The position numbers and the translations under genes are program-made. The notes beneath the pieces were generated by a model, which made no database searches, was not told where the DNA came from, and saw nothing but the letters and a program-made list of their open reading frames with translations. DNA of 64,000 bases. Origin: Roseiarcus sp963770275 (GTDB lineage: Bacteria; Pseudomonadota; Alphaproteobacteria; Rhizobiales; Beijerinckiaceae). The DNA lies in the NCBI GenBank assembly GCA_963770275.1, contig CAVYPD010000005.1, positions 1 to 64,000 of the forward strand, written 5' to 3'. Shown piece by piece: positions 52,239-59,713 of this stretch; within the stretch, counting starts at the first letter, position 1; each line of letters begins with the position of its first letter.

Positions 52239-53058
52239 ATGAGGCGGTTTCTGTTGGCTGGCGCATCGCTGCTCGCGCTTTTGGCCGGCTCGCCAGCGGA
52301 AGCGACGACCCTGATGTTCGGCTATACGGGCACGATCGTGCCCTACGTCGTTCCGGAAACCGGCACATACCAGATCATCGCCTGGGGCGCTGAAGGCGGC
52401 GGCAGCCCCGACGCGGCTGTTGGCGGCCTCGGCGCCGAGATCGGCGGCGAAACCGAACTCCTGGCTAACACTCGCTTGGCGATCCTCGTCGGCCAGATGG
52501 GCGCTTCGGGGAAGGAAAAATATGCCGGGGGCGGCGGCTTCGGAATGTTCATCCATAGAGGGTCAGGGGGAAGCAGCGGCGGTGGCGGCACCGGCGGCGG
52601 CTATTATCGGGCGGGAGGCGGCGGCGCCAATGGACAGGGCGGCGGTATAGGCGGCTACGGCGGCGGCGCAGGCATTCGTATACGGATTTCAGCGGCGGCG
52701 TCAGCTATGCGGGGAGCGGCAAGGGTGGATTTGGCGGGGGAGGGGGAGGCGGTGTTAGCGGCCTGGGTCCTGTTAATTTTTTCAACAACCATTTCTATGG
52801 CGGCGGTGGTGACGGCGGCTATAGCGGGGGCGGCGGCGGTCAGGGTGCATACCAAGGCAAATACGGCGGCGGCGGCGGCTCCTTTTATCAGGGACTGTAC
52901 AGCCTAATCCTGAAGGGTGGGATCCAGCACGGGAACGGCGAAGTGTGGATCACCGAGATCTCGGTTGGAGCGCCAGTGCCCGAGGCCACGACGCTCGCCT
53001 TGATGTCGACAGCCTCCCCGAGCTTGCTTTTTCTCTCCGTCGGCGGCGTCGACGGTAG
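52239..53058 (+). CDS. Gly-rich secreted protein with a PEP-CTERM-like end, frame-broken
   Basis: ATG 52239 (MRRFLLAGASLLALLAGSPA) gives a signal peptide. The mature start YTGTIVPYVVPETGTYQIIA and WGAEGGGSPDAAVGG matches Gly-rich surface proteins whose first domain precedes poly-Gly arrays. After GGIGGYGGGAG a shift near 52675 is needed to keep FISGGVSYAGSGKGGFGGG, NFFNNHFYGGGGDGGYSGGG and YSLILKGGIQHGNGEVWITE. Then VPEATTLALM starts a PEP-CTERM-type tail; one more shift gives LPELAFSLRRRRRR and stop at 53056-53058. About 273 residues. Probably exported and exosortase-processed. The Gly-codon runs are prone to both real slippage and sequencing error. Confidence 0.72.
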
Positions 53059-53134
53059 CCGCTCTGGTTCACGGATCTGGCGCGATACGAAACGGCTCGA
53101 GACAATCGGCACGACCAACCCCAAAACGCCCTAG

Positions 53135-53977
53135 GTTCAAAGCTCAAGCAAGGTATTGAGTGGATTATCGGTCTGTGATTCAAGGCGAATCGGGTTTGAG
53201 GGCTTGGATCATGGCGGGCGAATTTTGGTTGAGCGAAGCGCAATGGGGAGCCCTTGGGCCGCTGTTGCCCAAGAACCAGCCCGGGGCGCGCGAAGGACTG
53301 ACGACCGGCGGGTCATCAGCGGCGTCGTCCCCGTTCTGAAGACCGGCTGTCGGTGGCAGGATTGCCCTGCCGTGTACGGGCCTTCGACGACGCTCTACAA
53401 TCGCTTTCGCCGCTGGACGATGCGCGGGATCTGGCGTCGGCTGTTTGACGCGCTGGCGCGCGCCGACCCCGGCGATGGTCAAGCCATCGACAGCACGACG
53501 GCCAAGGCTCACCGCTCGGCGGCGGGCGGAAAAGGGGGGCGCAGGCGCAGGCGATTGGCCGCTCGCGCGGCGGGCGCACCACGAAAATCCACGCCATCGT
53601 CGGCGCGCGCGGACGCCCCATCGCCATCGAAGCGACGCCTGGCCATCTCGGCGACGTTCGTGTCGCGACAGCGCTAATCAGCGGCGTTCCGGCAGGCGGG
53701 CGCCTGGCTGCCGACACCGCCTACGACAGCGATGGTCTGCGTCGCTTTCTTCTCGAACGCGGCACGGTTCCGGTCATCCCGAACAATCCGACCCGCAAGC
53801 GACATCATCCGTTCGACGAGACTGCCTATCGCCAACGCAATCTCATCGAGCGCATGGTCTGCCGCCTCAAGGATTGGAGACGCATCGCCACACGATACGA
53901 CCAGCTCGCAGCCAACTTTGCCGCCGCCGTCATGATCGCCGCCGTTATCATCTGGTGGACCTGATTGAGTCCGGAGC
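53135..53977 (+). mobile_element. IS5-family insertion sequence
   Basis: 843 bp flanked on both sides by CTAG (53131-53134 and 53978-53981). The ends GGTTCAAAGCTCAAGCAAGG and, reversed from the right, GGCTCCGGACTCAATCAGG, agree at 12 of the first 20 positions. One transposase gene is inside. It inserted just after the Gly-rich PEP-CTERM gene. Its right-hand CTAG is also the left target copy of the adjacent IS481 element. Boundaries are inferred from the CTAG copies. Confidence 0.75.
53211..53964 (+). CDS. IS5-family transposase (frame-broken)
   Basis: ATG 53211 (MAGEFWLSEAQWGALGPLLP). The first frame: RTDDRRVISGVVPVLKTGCR, TLYNRFRRWTMRGIWRRLFD and the first catalytic Asp in AIDSTTAKAHRSAAGG. 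In the G-run near 53535 the frame shifts to SRGGRTTKIHAIVGARGRPI, then LAADTAYDSDGLRRFL (second Asp), and NLIERMVCRLKDWRRIATRY with the catalytic Glu, ending IIWWT at 53964. About 250 residues. IS5-group transposases are often made from two frames, so this shift could be natural programmed frameshifting in a G-run or an indel. Confidence 0.88.
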
Positions 53978-54970
53978 CTAGCTGTTTAGTCCCGGCATTT
54001 GCTGGAGCGGATTGAGTTTAAGTCTTTGCGGCTCTGAGGTCCAGGCTTTGCAGACGAACTGGTACGGAGTGAGGCCTTTGAGGGTCTTAAGTCTTCGCGC
54101 GAAATTATAGGCGTCGACGAAGTTTTGCAGGTGGGCTCGCAGTTGGTCGTGGGTCTCGTAGAAGTCGCGTTTGACGGTCGCGTCCTTGATGGTGCGGTTC
54201 ATTCTTTCGACTTGCCCATTGGTCCACGGGGGCTTGGGCTTTGTCAGCCGATGATCGATGTCGTTCTGGGCGCAGGCGTATTCGAAGGCGTGCGCCCAAA
54301 CGAGTTCTCCAGCCTCGAGGGCGCCCTTGATGTCGGGCGCGGCCGAACTCGTATGGCCTGGGGTGGTGAAGTGGGTTCCGTTGTCGGTGAGGACGGTATG
54401 GACCTTGTAAGGGACGGCGGCGGTCAGGCGGCGCAGGAAGTCCCCTGCGGTGCGGCGCGCCACCTTCTCGTGCATCTCGACGAAGGCGAACTTCGACGTT
54501 CGGTCGATGGCGACGATGAGGGAGAGCTTGCCTTGCGCAGTTCGAACCTCGGCGATGTCGATATGGAAATAGCCGATCGGATAGGCCTTGAATTTGCGTT
54601 TGGCGGAGGCCTCGCCTTCGACCTGGGGCAACCGGGAGATCCCGTGGCGTTGCAGACACCGGTGAAGCGACGAGCGGGTCAGATGCGGGATGGTGGGCTG
54701 CAAGGCATAGAGGCAGTCGTCGAGCGGCAGCAAAGCATGCCTTCGGAAGGCAACGACGACGGCCTCTTCCTCTGCTGACAGGACTGTCGATCTGGGCTCC
54801 TTGGGTCCGGTCCGAAGATCAGAAACTGACTTCCGCGCCTTCCATTTGGCGATGGTCTTCGGATTGACGCCGTGGCGCTTGGCCAGAGCCCTCAGGCTCT
54901 CTTGACTATGTTGTATCGCTCGACGGACCGCCTCTGTCGTTGTGGCGCTCCCATGAAGAACCTGTCCCAT
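53978..54970 (-). CDS. IS481-family transposase
   Basis: 330 residues, intact, from ATG 54968-54970. N-terminal HTH: TEAVRRAIQHSQESLRALAK, RHGVNPKTIAKWKARK. The DDE core: YFHIDIAEVRTAQGKLSLIV (Asp), VHTVLTDNGTHFTTPGHT (Asp) and GQVERMNRTIKDATVKRDFY (Glu), then GLTPYQFVCKAWTSEP. The C-terminus MPGLNS is encoded across the element's end: the last base of the Ser codon and the TAG stop come from the CTAG target duplication at 53978-53981, not from the element itself. Confidence 0.95.
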   Translation of the reverse strand: MGQVLHGSATTTEAVRRAIQHSQESLRALAKRHGVNPKTIAKWKARKSVSDLRTGPKEPRSTVLSAEEEAVVVAFRRHALLPLDDCLYALQPTIPHLTRSSLHRCLQRHGISRLPQVEGEASAKRKFKAYPIGYFHIDIAEVRTAQGKLSLIVAIDRTSKFAFVEMHEKVARRTAGDFLRRLTAAVPYKVHTVLTDNGTHFTTPGHTSSAAPDIKGALEAGELVWAHAFEYACAQNDIDHRLTKPKPPWTNGQVERMNRTIKDATVKRDFYETHDQLRAHLQNFVDAYNFARRLKTLKGLTPYQFVCKAWTSEPQRLKLNPLQQMPGLNS

Positions 54971-55027
54971 AGCGCATCCTTCGAATCCCTCGATAAGAAT
55001 GCCCCAGCAAAATCCGAGACGAAACAG
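53982..55027 (-). mobile_element. IS481-family insertion sequence
   Basis: 1046 bp. Terminal inverted repeats: left CTGTTTAGTCCCGGCATTTG, right (reversed) CTGTTTCGTCTCGGATTTTG, about 16 of 20 matching. It is flanked by CTAG at 53978-53981 and 55028-55031, the target used by IS481 elements (NCTAGN is the known target type). It contains a single intact transposase, so the element may be active. It sits immediately against the IS5-family element, sharing one CTAG. Confidence 0.92.
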
Positions 55028-55126
55028 CTAGGGTAGGGCATGTTCTCGGGTCCTTCCTGCCCCCCTCCCACGCCGTGCGCAGCCGCCGCAGTCCGAATAA
55101 ACGGTAGCCGGGCCATCCCGAAATTG

Positions 55127-55144
55127 GGTTAACTCAGGTTAACT
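55127..55144. promoter_or_regulatory. Direct repeat GGTTAACT, possible operator
   Basis: GGTTAACT occurs at 55127-55134 and again at 55137-55144, exactly 10 bp apart, i.e. on the same face of the helix. Each contains the palindrome GTTAAC. It ends 21 bp before the ATG at 55166 of a putative HTH protein and probably overlaps its promoter. Autoregulation is inferred. Confidence 0.45.
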
Positions 55145-55165
55145 TCACTCTGGCATGTTCGCCCC

Positions 55166-55489
55166 ATGGATCTAATTTCGGCTGCCGACTACGCTCGCCA
55201 CGCAGGAATAAGCAAGGCGGCGGTTTCCAAGCAGATCGCCAGCGGGCGGATTCCGGTTTATGGGCCGACCGGCGAGAAAGTGGGGGCTGGTGATCCGGGG
55301 AAAAAGTTAATCAACGCTGCTGAGGCAGATCGCGCCCGCAGCCAAACGAGAATTCGGGCCAACGTCGCCGACGAGGAACCGGGGACTGGGGTGTCGCCTC
55401 GGGCCGAGGATACGACTGACCTTGCGCCAGTGGGCGAGGCTGGACCTGCATTAAGGAGGTCGTCTAAACGGCTTATTTCTGTACTCTGA
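55166..55489 (+). CDS. Phage-type helix-turn-helix protein (terminase small-subunit-like N-terminus)
   Basis: 107 residues. MDLISAADYARHAGISKAAV and SKQIASGRIPVYGPTGEKVG form a winged-HTH of the kind that opens phage Nu1-type terminase small subunits and related phage regulators. INAAEADRARSQTRIRANVA is a basic linker. The second half is short and lacks the rest of a terminase, so the protein is either a small regulator or a truncated remnant. It opens a patch of small phage-like genes just beyond the two IS elements. Confidence 0.6.
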   Translation: MDLISAADYARHAGISKAAVSKQIASGRIPVYGPTGEKVGAGDPGKKLINAAEADRARSQTRIRANVADEEPGTGVSPRAEDTTDLAPVGEAGPALRRSSKRLISVL

Positions 55490-55745
55490 TGGCGGCAATA
55501 TATTGCAGAATAAGCTGTAGGAATCGCCCAGCGCGATTGACGGCGTTAGGGTAGTCGGCTCTATTTACGAACGTATCCTCAAGGGCGACTAACTGCGACA
55601 ATCCTCTGCGACGCAGCAGGGCTCTGAGCAACGATTTCAGCTTCGCGCCTTCCGCAGCCTCAGGCCCGGCTCGCCGCCATCCTACGCTATCCTCCGCGAT
55701 GAATTCGACGCAGCCGACCCAGGGCGGCGCGGTTCCGCTGATCAC
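55473..55745 (-). CDS. Hypothetical 90-residue protein
   Basis: GTG start at 55743-55745 overlaps the stop of the upstream 48-residue ORF (GTGA). The sequence ISGTAPPWVGCVEFIAED, then LKSLLRALLRRRGLSQLVAL and FVNRADYPNAVNRAGRFLQL, is amphipathic and basic, with no family recognised. Its end overlaps the 3' end of the convergent HTH gene by 17 bases. Coupled translation with the small membrane ORF supports it being real. Confidence 0.5.
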   Translation of the reverse strand: MISGTAPPWVGCVEFIAEDSVGWRRAGPEAAEGAKLKSLLRALLRRRGLSQLVALEDTFVNRADYPNAVNRAGRFLQLILQYIAAIRVQK

Positions 55746-55888
55746 GAGCGCGGAACTCCTTGTCGCTGCAGTCGCTCCCTCAAAGCTTCAGCCTGGTCGC
55801 GCCATGCCTTATCGCCTTCAGGGTGCCAAAGCATTGCGCCGAGCATGATAAGCGCGGGAATCGTGACGAGTGCGGCAATCCAACCCAT
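55742..55888 (-). CDS. 48-residue membrane protein, coupled to the next gene
   Basis: ATG 55886-55888, stop 55742-55744; GGGAGAGC lies just upstream. MGWIAALVTIPALIMLGAML is one membrane helix, followed by WHPEGDKAWRDQAEALRERL, a charged helix, and QRQGVPRS. The layout of a short N-terminal membrane anchor plus periplasmic or cytoplasmic coil resembles small phage lysis accessory proteins, but there is no direct evidence for that. It overlaps the following gene by four bases (GTGA). Confidence 0.55.
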   Translation of the reverse strand: MGWIAALVTIPALIMLGAMLWHPEGDKAWRDQAEALRERLQRQGVPRS

Positions 55889-56118
55889 TTGCGCTCTCCC
55901 TTAGCGTGCAAGCCTGGGAACGTTAGTGCAGTGCTTTTTAATGAGTTGTTTAGAAGATTGGTTACCGCGATATCTAGGAAACCGTTAACGCATCGGCCTT
56001 CGGCCGAAGTCTGACCGGCTATGCGGCGCTAGGTCTCGCGGCTTTTCTTTCGCCATCGTTGGCCGCCATGCTCACGCACGCTCCTCGTCGGCTCGCGCGA
56101 GGTGCAGGGAGGAGATTC

Positions 56119-56506
56119 ATGAGGAGGCGGATATTTGGCCGTCACGATCGCGGCGGCGCTGTTCGCCGTTGTCGCGGCGCCGGCGCTCGCACAGAACTCG
56201 GAGTCGGCGCCAGCCGCTGCCGCGCCCATGAAGTCCAAGCCCAAGACGCCGGCGGGCGGCACAGTCACGGTGAAGGTGACGAACTGGCGCGAGGCCGATC
56301 TCGTCGAGCTGCAGGTGGTCGAGAGCGGCTCGGCTAACTGGAAGAAAGTGCTAGGCGCGCTGAAAGCCGGCCAATGGACGTGGGCTAAAGTACCGCAGGG
56401 CAAGAATTGTCACGTGGATCTGCGCGGGAAATACGCCGACGGTAAGTCGGCGGATGTGTCCAATGTCGATATCTGCGCGGACAAGACAGTCGACCTGGTC
56501 AACTGA
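56119..56506 (+). CDS. Small secreted protein, frame break in signal peptide
   Basis: GGGAGGAG at 56107 and ATG 56119 give MRRRIF; one base later in a shifted frame the signal peptide continues AVTIAAALFAVVAAPALAQN. The mature part is Ala/Pro/Lys-rich at first (APMKSKPKTPAGGTVTVKVT) and then an all-beta domain: NWREADLVELQVVESGSANW, GQWTWAKVPQGKNCHVDLRG, NVDICADKTVDLVN. It has two Cys. About 128 residues. No named family; it resembles small periplasmic beta-proteins of Rhizobiales. A TTG start at 56135 would avoid the break but has no ribosome site. Confidence 0.7.
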
Positions 56507-56555
56507 CGCGCCAGAAGAGCAGTATGTGGAGGCGATCACAGTTAATATCGCTTCC

Positions 56556-57125
56556 TCAACCGCACCCCAGGCTGATCGCCGTTGGTGAATTCGACGCCGG
56601 CGAGAGCTCGCTCACTGTCAGGTATCCGGAGCACGCATTATGCAAAGAGTATGGAAAATGCCAGATTGGTCGAATAGCCGCTGCGCTTGTACCGTCCTCT
56701 ATTTCGCCCGTGGATAAGTCCCGAATCGCGTACTTGGACAAATCGCTGGTTGGTCGACGACGTTGACCTTCAAAGTGATACCGGTTGCCGAAAACGTCGA
56801 TGAAGACGCCTGTCGAGCAGTTTGCAGCGATGTAGTCATTCATAGGAGTTTCGAGTTCGCGATTCACGCAATCGTTGGTCAGGTTTTGCTCGTAATCCCG
56901 ACAGAAGGCAATCGCGTCGTCGCGCGTGTGCTTAGTATAAATCACCGCATTTGAGGTGTTTAGGCCTTGAACGGAAATGACGGAAACGGTCATCCCAACG
57001 CGAGATCCGAAGTAAATTTTTCCAGAGGCCAGCGCCGTTCTCGCGGATATCGCCACCGAGGCGATCGTCAGCAACGCGACCGCAAAAGCAGATCCAAAGC
57101 GATGAAGCCTCGATTTGCCGATCAT
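56556..57125 (-). CDS. Secreted protein of unknown function, downstream of an RHH gene
   Basis: 189 residues. Signal peptide FGSAFAVALLTIASVAISA to about residue 34. The mature part KIYFGSRVGMTVSVISVQGL, then TRDDAIAFCRDYEQNLTNDC and NDYIAANCSTGVFIDVFGNR with a later CSGYLTV and a Cys near the end gives several Cys, suggesting disulfides outside the cytoplasm. It is more AT-rich than the chromosome average and its ATG overlaps the stop of the RHH gene (ATGA), so the two are one operon. No family recognised. Possibly cargo of the phage-like patch. Confidence 0.75.
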   Translation of the reverse strand: MIGKSRLHRFGSAFAVALLTIASVAISARTALASGKIYFGSRVGMTVSVISVQGLNTSNAVIYTKHTRDDAIAFCRDYEQNLTNDCVNRELETPMNDYIAANCSTGVFIDVFGNRYHFEGQRRRPTSDLSKYAIRDLSTGEIEDGTSAAAIRPIWHFPYSLHNACSGYLTVSELSPASNSPTAISLGCG

Positions 57126-57322
57126 TTATGCAGCGCCTTCTCGACGAGGCGGCGCATGGCCTCTGGACGTGACGGCCTCGAAGCATCCGATTGGCGCCAA
57201 TCATCGAGCGCAGAGAGCATGGGTTCATGCAGTCTGACAAGAACCGGCATGCCTTTCCCCGTCCGCGCCGGACCGGGTTTTTTCTTCTTCGTCTGTGATA
57301 TCACAGATGTTGACTTGGCCAT
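57122..57322 (-). CDS. Small ribbon-helix-helix-like DNA-binding protein
   Basis: 66 residues from ATG 57320-57322. A basic N-terminal tail (TKKKKPGPARTGKGM) is followed by PVLVRLHEPMLSALDDWRQS, a beta-strand then helix A, and SRPEAMRRLVEKALHK, helix B: the CopG/Arc-like layout. RPSRPEAMRRLVEKAL is the typical helix-turn of RHH proteins. The gene carries one palindrome inside its first codons and another just before its start, indicating self-control. It overlaps the downstream secreted-protein gene by 4 bases. Confidence 0.75.
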   Translation of the reverse strand: MAKSTSVISQTKKKKPGPARTGKGMPVLVRLHEPMLSALDDWRQSDASRPSRPEAMRRLVEKALHK

Positions 57323-57338
57323 CGAACCGTGATATCAC
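57292..57338. promoter_or_regulatory. Two GTGATATCAC operators at the RHH gene start
   Basis: TCTGTGATATCACAGA (57292-57307) is a perfect 16-base palindrome lying inside codons 6-11 of the RHH gene. CGTGATATCACA (57328-57339) has the same perfect 10-base core and lies 7 bases upstream of its ATG. Centres are 34 bp apart. The second site is also 57 bp upstream of the divergent gene at 57395, so one repressor could control both directions. Confidence 0.75.
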
Positions 57339-57394
57339 ACTTGCGCTCGGCCGACAACAGCGGCCAGACATTCGCAACAACCGGAGTGTCCACA

Positions 57395-58094
57395 ATGCCC
57401 AACGCCACCGTGCGGGCAAAAGCCCGAACTATGTCCAAAACAGCCCCACATCCCGACGCCAATCTCATCGCCCTTGAGGCGCTCGCCGCCGGGTTTGAAG
57501 CCGCCTTCCAAGCGCAGCGCCCTTTCTTTTATGGCTCCGGCACCGACGAGGAAGCAGACGCCGCGACCGCGCGTTGATGAGATCGCGCGGAAGATCGTTG
57601 CGCTGCGGAAGACCGATACGGAGATGATGCGCCTGAAAGCGCGCATCTATTTGTGGTCAGAAGCCACGGACTTCAAAACCTTCGCTGCCAAGAACGAGGG
57701 TGATGGCCCGTCTGAGGCGGTGCTTGTCAGCTTGTTCCGCGATCTGGGCGCCGACCGTGCGCCGGTCGATCCGGTCTTCGCAGCAATCGCGCGGCATAGC
57801 GTCGCCCGCGACGCTCTAATAGAGGCCTTCCCGCGCGCCGATACGGTCATGGCGAAACGGGAAGGCCGCGAAGTCACCAAGGCCGATGAGGAAGCCGTGG
57901 AAGCCTTGAACCTTGGCGAGGAAGCCGCCTTCCTCGATCTGCTCGTGATCGTTCCGACGACGCTTGAGGGAAGGCGGGCGCTGCCCCAGCATCTTGTCCA
58001 GCGAGACGAGGACGGCATTTATGAGCCGATCGGCGCACTTGCGGCGAAGATGCTTCGCCTGCCGATGTTCGCCCAAGGGGAGGCGCGCACATGA
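57395..58094 (+). CDS. Hypothetical phage-type protein (one frame break)
   Basis: ATG 57395 (MPNATVRAKARTMSKTAPHP). The first frame runs to about 57575 (ANLIALEALAAGFEAAFQAQ, RPFFYGSGTDEEADAATAR) and continues in the next frame RVDEIARKIVALRKTDTEMM, RLKARIYLWSEATDFKTFAA, AVLVSLFRDLGADR and EDGIYEPIGALAAKMLRLPM to 58094. About 233 residues, mostly helical. No named family, though this type turns up beside small RHH regulators in Rhizobiales islands as far as I can tell. It is divergent from the RHH gene and downstream of its operators; its stop overlaps the next small gene (ATGA). Confidence 0.7.
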
Positions 58095-58231
58095 ACGCCG
58101 AAAACAACGCGGTCACGCCTCGCCGCCGCGGTCAGGCGGTCCTTAAGGAGATGTTGCTAGCAAAGCGTCACGAATTGGCGAGCACGCTCTTGACTCCGAA
58201 GCGCAGGGAAGAAATCGCCGCGGGCTCTTAG
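58091..58231 (+). CDS. 46-residue basic protein
   Basis: ATG 58091 overlaps the previous stop (ATGA); stop TAG 58229-58231. The sequence MNAENNAVTPRRRGQAVLKE, then MLLAKRHELASTLLTPKRRE and EIAAGS is basic and helical. The coupled start and the terminator 70 bp downstream support it as the last gene of the operon starting at 57395. No function assigned. Confidence 0.6.
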   Translation: MNAENNAVTPRRRGQAVLKEMLLAKRHELASTLLTPKRREEIAAGS

Positions 58232-58301
58232 AGCGCCTCGCGCGTCTCATGGAAAGCCTGCACTAGCGCTTTCAGACGTAGGCTCGTCGATCGCAAGCGA
58301 C

Positions 58302-58326
58302 AGGGCGGCTTCGGGCCGCCCTTTTT
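58302..58326 (+). terminator. Rho-independent terminator
   Basis: AGGGCGGC-TTCGG-GCCGCCCT followed by TTTTG at 58322-58326. An 8-bp GC-rich stem and U run, 70 bp after the 46-residue gene; ends the operon begun at 57395. Confidence 0.88.
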
Positions 58327-58418
58327 GTTGCGCGCGCTGTGATGGCCCTCACGGCGCCACGCGAAGCGTTGTGCTTAGTGTTTAGCCCAACGAGGCCGGG
58401 CGGCCAGGAGTTTCCAAG

Positions 58419-58637
58419 ATGTCTTATCATCAACGGCCACATGAGCTGCGGCTCGCGATTTCCCCGGAAGCGGAAGCGCTCATTTCCGATTTTGGCGGTT
58501 ATGCCTACTCTGAAGCTTGCCGGCGCGCCGAAGAAGCAAGCAATGATTCCCTCGCGCGGGACTGGAGCGTTGTCGCGGCGACGATCGCCCGCAGGTCGGG
58601 CTGGCGTTCATCCGTGCTCGACGCCTTATTCGGCTGA
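58419..58637 (+). CDS. Hypothetical 72-residue protein
   Basis: AGGAG at 58407 and ATG 58419. MSYHQRPHELRLAISPEAEA, LISDFGGYAYSEACRRAEEA and SNDSLARDWSVVAATIARRS suggest a helical cytoplasmic protein. Good ribosome site and balanced composition support a real gene. It belongs by position to the phage-like patch. No family recognised. Confidence 0.6.
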   Translation: MSYHQRPHELRLAISPEAEALISDFGGYAYSEACRRAEEASNDSLARDWSVVAATIARRSGWRSSVLDALFG

Positions 58638-58735
58638 AAAGGCGATCAAGCGGGCGGTCTGTAATATGATTCCGGTGCTCCGCGGGATGATGGCTGAAAG
58701 TCCCCGGCGAACACCTCCTGAAGCGGGAGAAGCAG

Positions 58736-59098
58736 TTGCGCAAATTCGAGAAATTGGCGCTGGGCGCAGGCCTGCTCGCCTTGCTTGCCTCGCCAGCTCT
58801 CGGCAAAAGCGCCCGCTGCGAGATCAAGACAAGCGATGGAGGCTACTCTGGGCCCTGCATTTTTGTCGCTGGGGCGGGTGGAAGCTTTTCGATCTCGCCA
58901 TCGGCGAAGTCCGAATTCTTCAGCCACGACGCTGCCGATCCAGGCATTACCGACATCAGTGTTTACGTCGCGGGCTCGACCGCCGAAGTGCGCGGGCTGA
59001 CCACCGCGGAACTCAATTCGCGCTGGGGCAGTGCGAAGCGAGCCCAAAAAGACAAGGCCTGCTGGATCGGTGTCGATTTCTCAATTTGTGTATACTGA
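58736..59098 (+). CDS. Small secreted protein of unknown function
   Basis: 120 residues from TTG 58736, GGGAGA upstream. Signal peptide KLALGAGLLALLASPALGKS. The mature part ARCEIKTSDGGYSGPCIFVA and then SFSISPSAKSEFFSHDAADP, with a closing CWIGVDFSICVY, has four Cys and an all-beta look. Periplasmic, probably disulfide-bonded. Function unknown. Confidence 0.68.
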   Translation: MRKFEKLALGAGLLALLASPALGKSARCEIKTSDGGYSGPCIFVAGAGGSFSISPSAKSEFFSHDAADPGITDISVYVAGSTAEVRGLTTAELNSRWGSAKRAQKDKACWIGVDFSICVY

Positions 59099-59258
59099 AG
59101 GCAGCGCCGCTGCGAGAACTTGCAGAGGGGGCGACGGGCACCACCGGCGAATGATCCGCCGTCTCCTTGCCATGCTCGCGTTCGTCGGCCTCGGCGATGT
59201 TCGGCTTCGGGGCCGGAGACTGCGCTTGAGACCGCATATTCAGCCGTCGGCGCCCAGG

Positions 59259-59519
59259 TCAAATAATCCATCCCTTCTCGACGAGCCGCAGCTTCACCAT
59301 TCCCGGCGGGAGATCCGGCGGCCGCTTGTGCTCAAGGTCGGGAAGATAAACCCCGCAGTCTGTGCGTCCGCGCTTTGTGCGCGATTGCGTACGCCAGAGG
59401 CAGTCATACGAGAAGCGGTCTAGCAGATCGCGCAGCGTTATCTCGGGCCCATATTTCGCAGCGATCCGCGCCGCGGACGACCACGAACGGGTAATGGGCG
59501 AGACAATCCCGGCTTTCAT
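59259..59519 (-). CDS. Conserved-looking 86-residue protein
   Basis: ATG 59517-59519: MKAGIVSPITRSWSSAARIA, AKYGPEITLRDLLDRFSYDC, then TDCGVYLPDLEHKRPPDLPP and GMVKLRLVEKGWII. The pattern of helix, Cys-containing loop and a PDL-x-PPDLPP stretch recalls small uncharacterised proteins found in phage regions and islands of Rhizobiales; that recollection is not verified. Two Cys (SYDC and DCGVY) could bind metal. The open frame extends upstream without support. Confidence 0.55.
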   Translation of the reverse strand: MKAGIVSPITRSWSSAARIAAKYGPEITLRDLLDRFSYDCLWRTQSRTKRGRTDCGVYLPDLEHKRPPDLPPGMVKLRLVEKGWII

Positions 59520-59713
59520 GCAGAATTGTTCGCTATTTGTTCTGGCTGTCAATGCCCGACGCCTAGCGGATCCGGAATTGGCCTCCTGCTGTTCTCGTCG
59601 ATCGGGCGGCCGCGCCGTTTGCCGCGGAGAATTAGATGCTCCAAAGAAATCCAGGGGAAGGTTGGGAGCAGCGCGAGGTGCCACTCCGGTCCAACCAAAA
59701 GGGTGCGCCGCAC

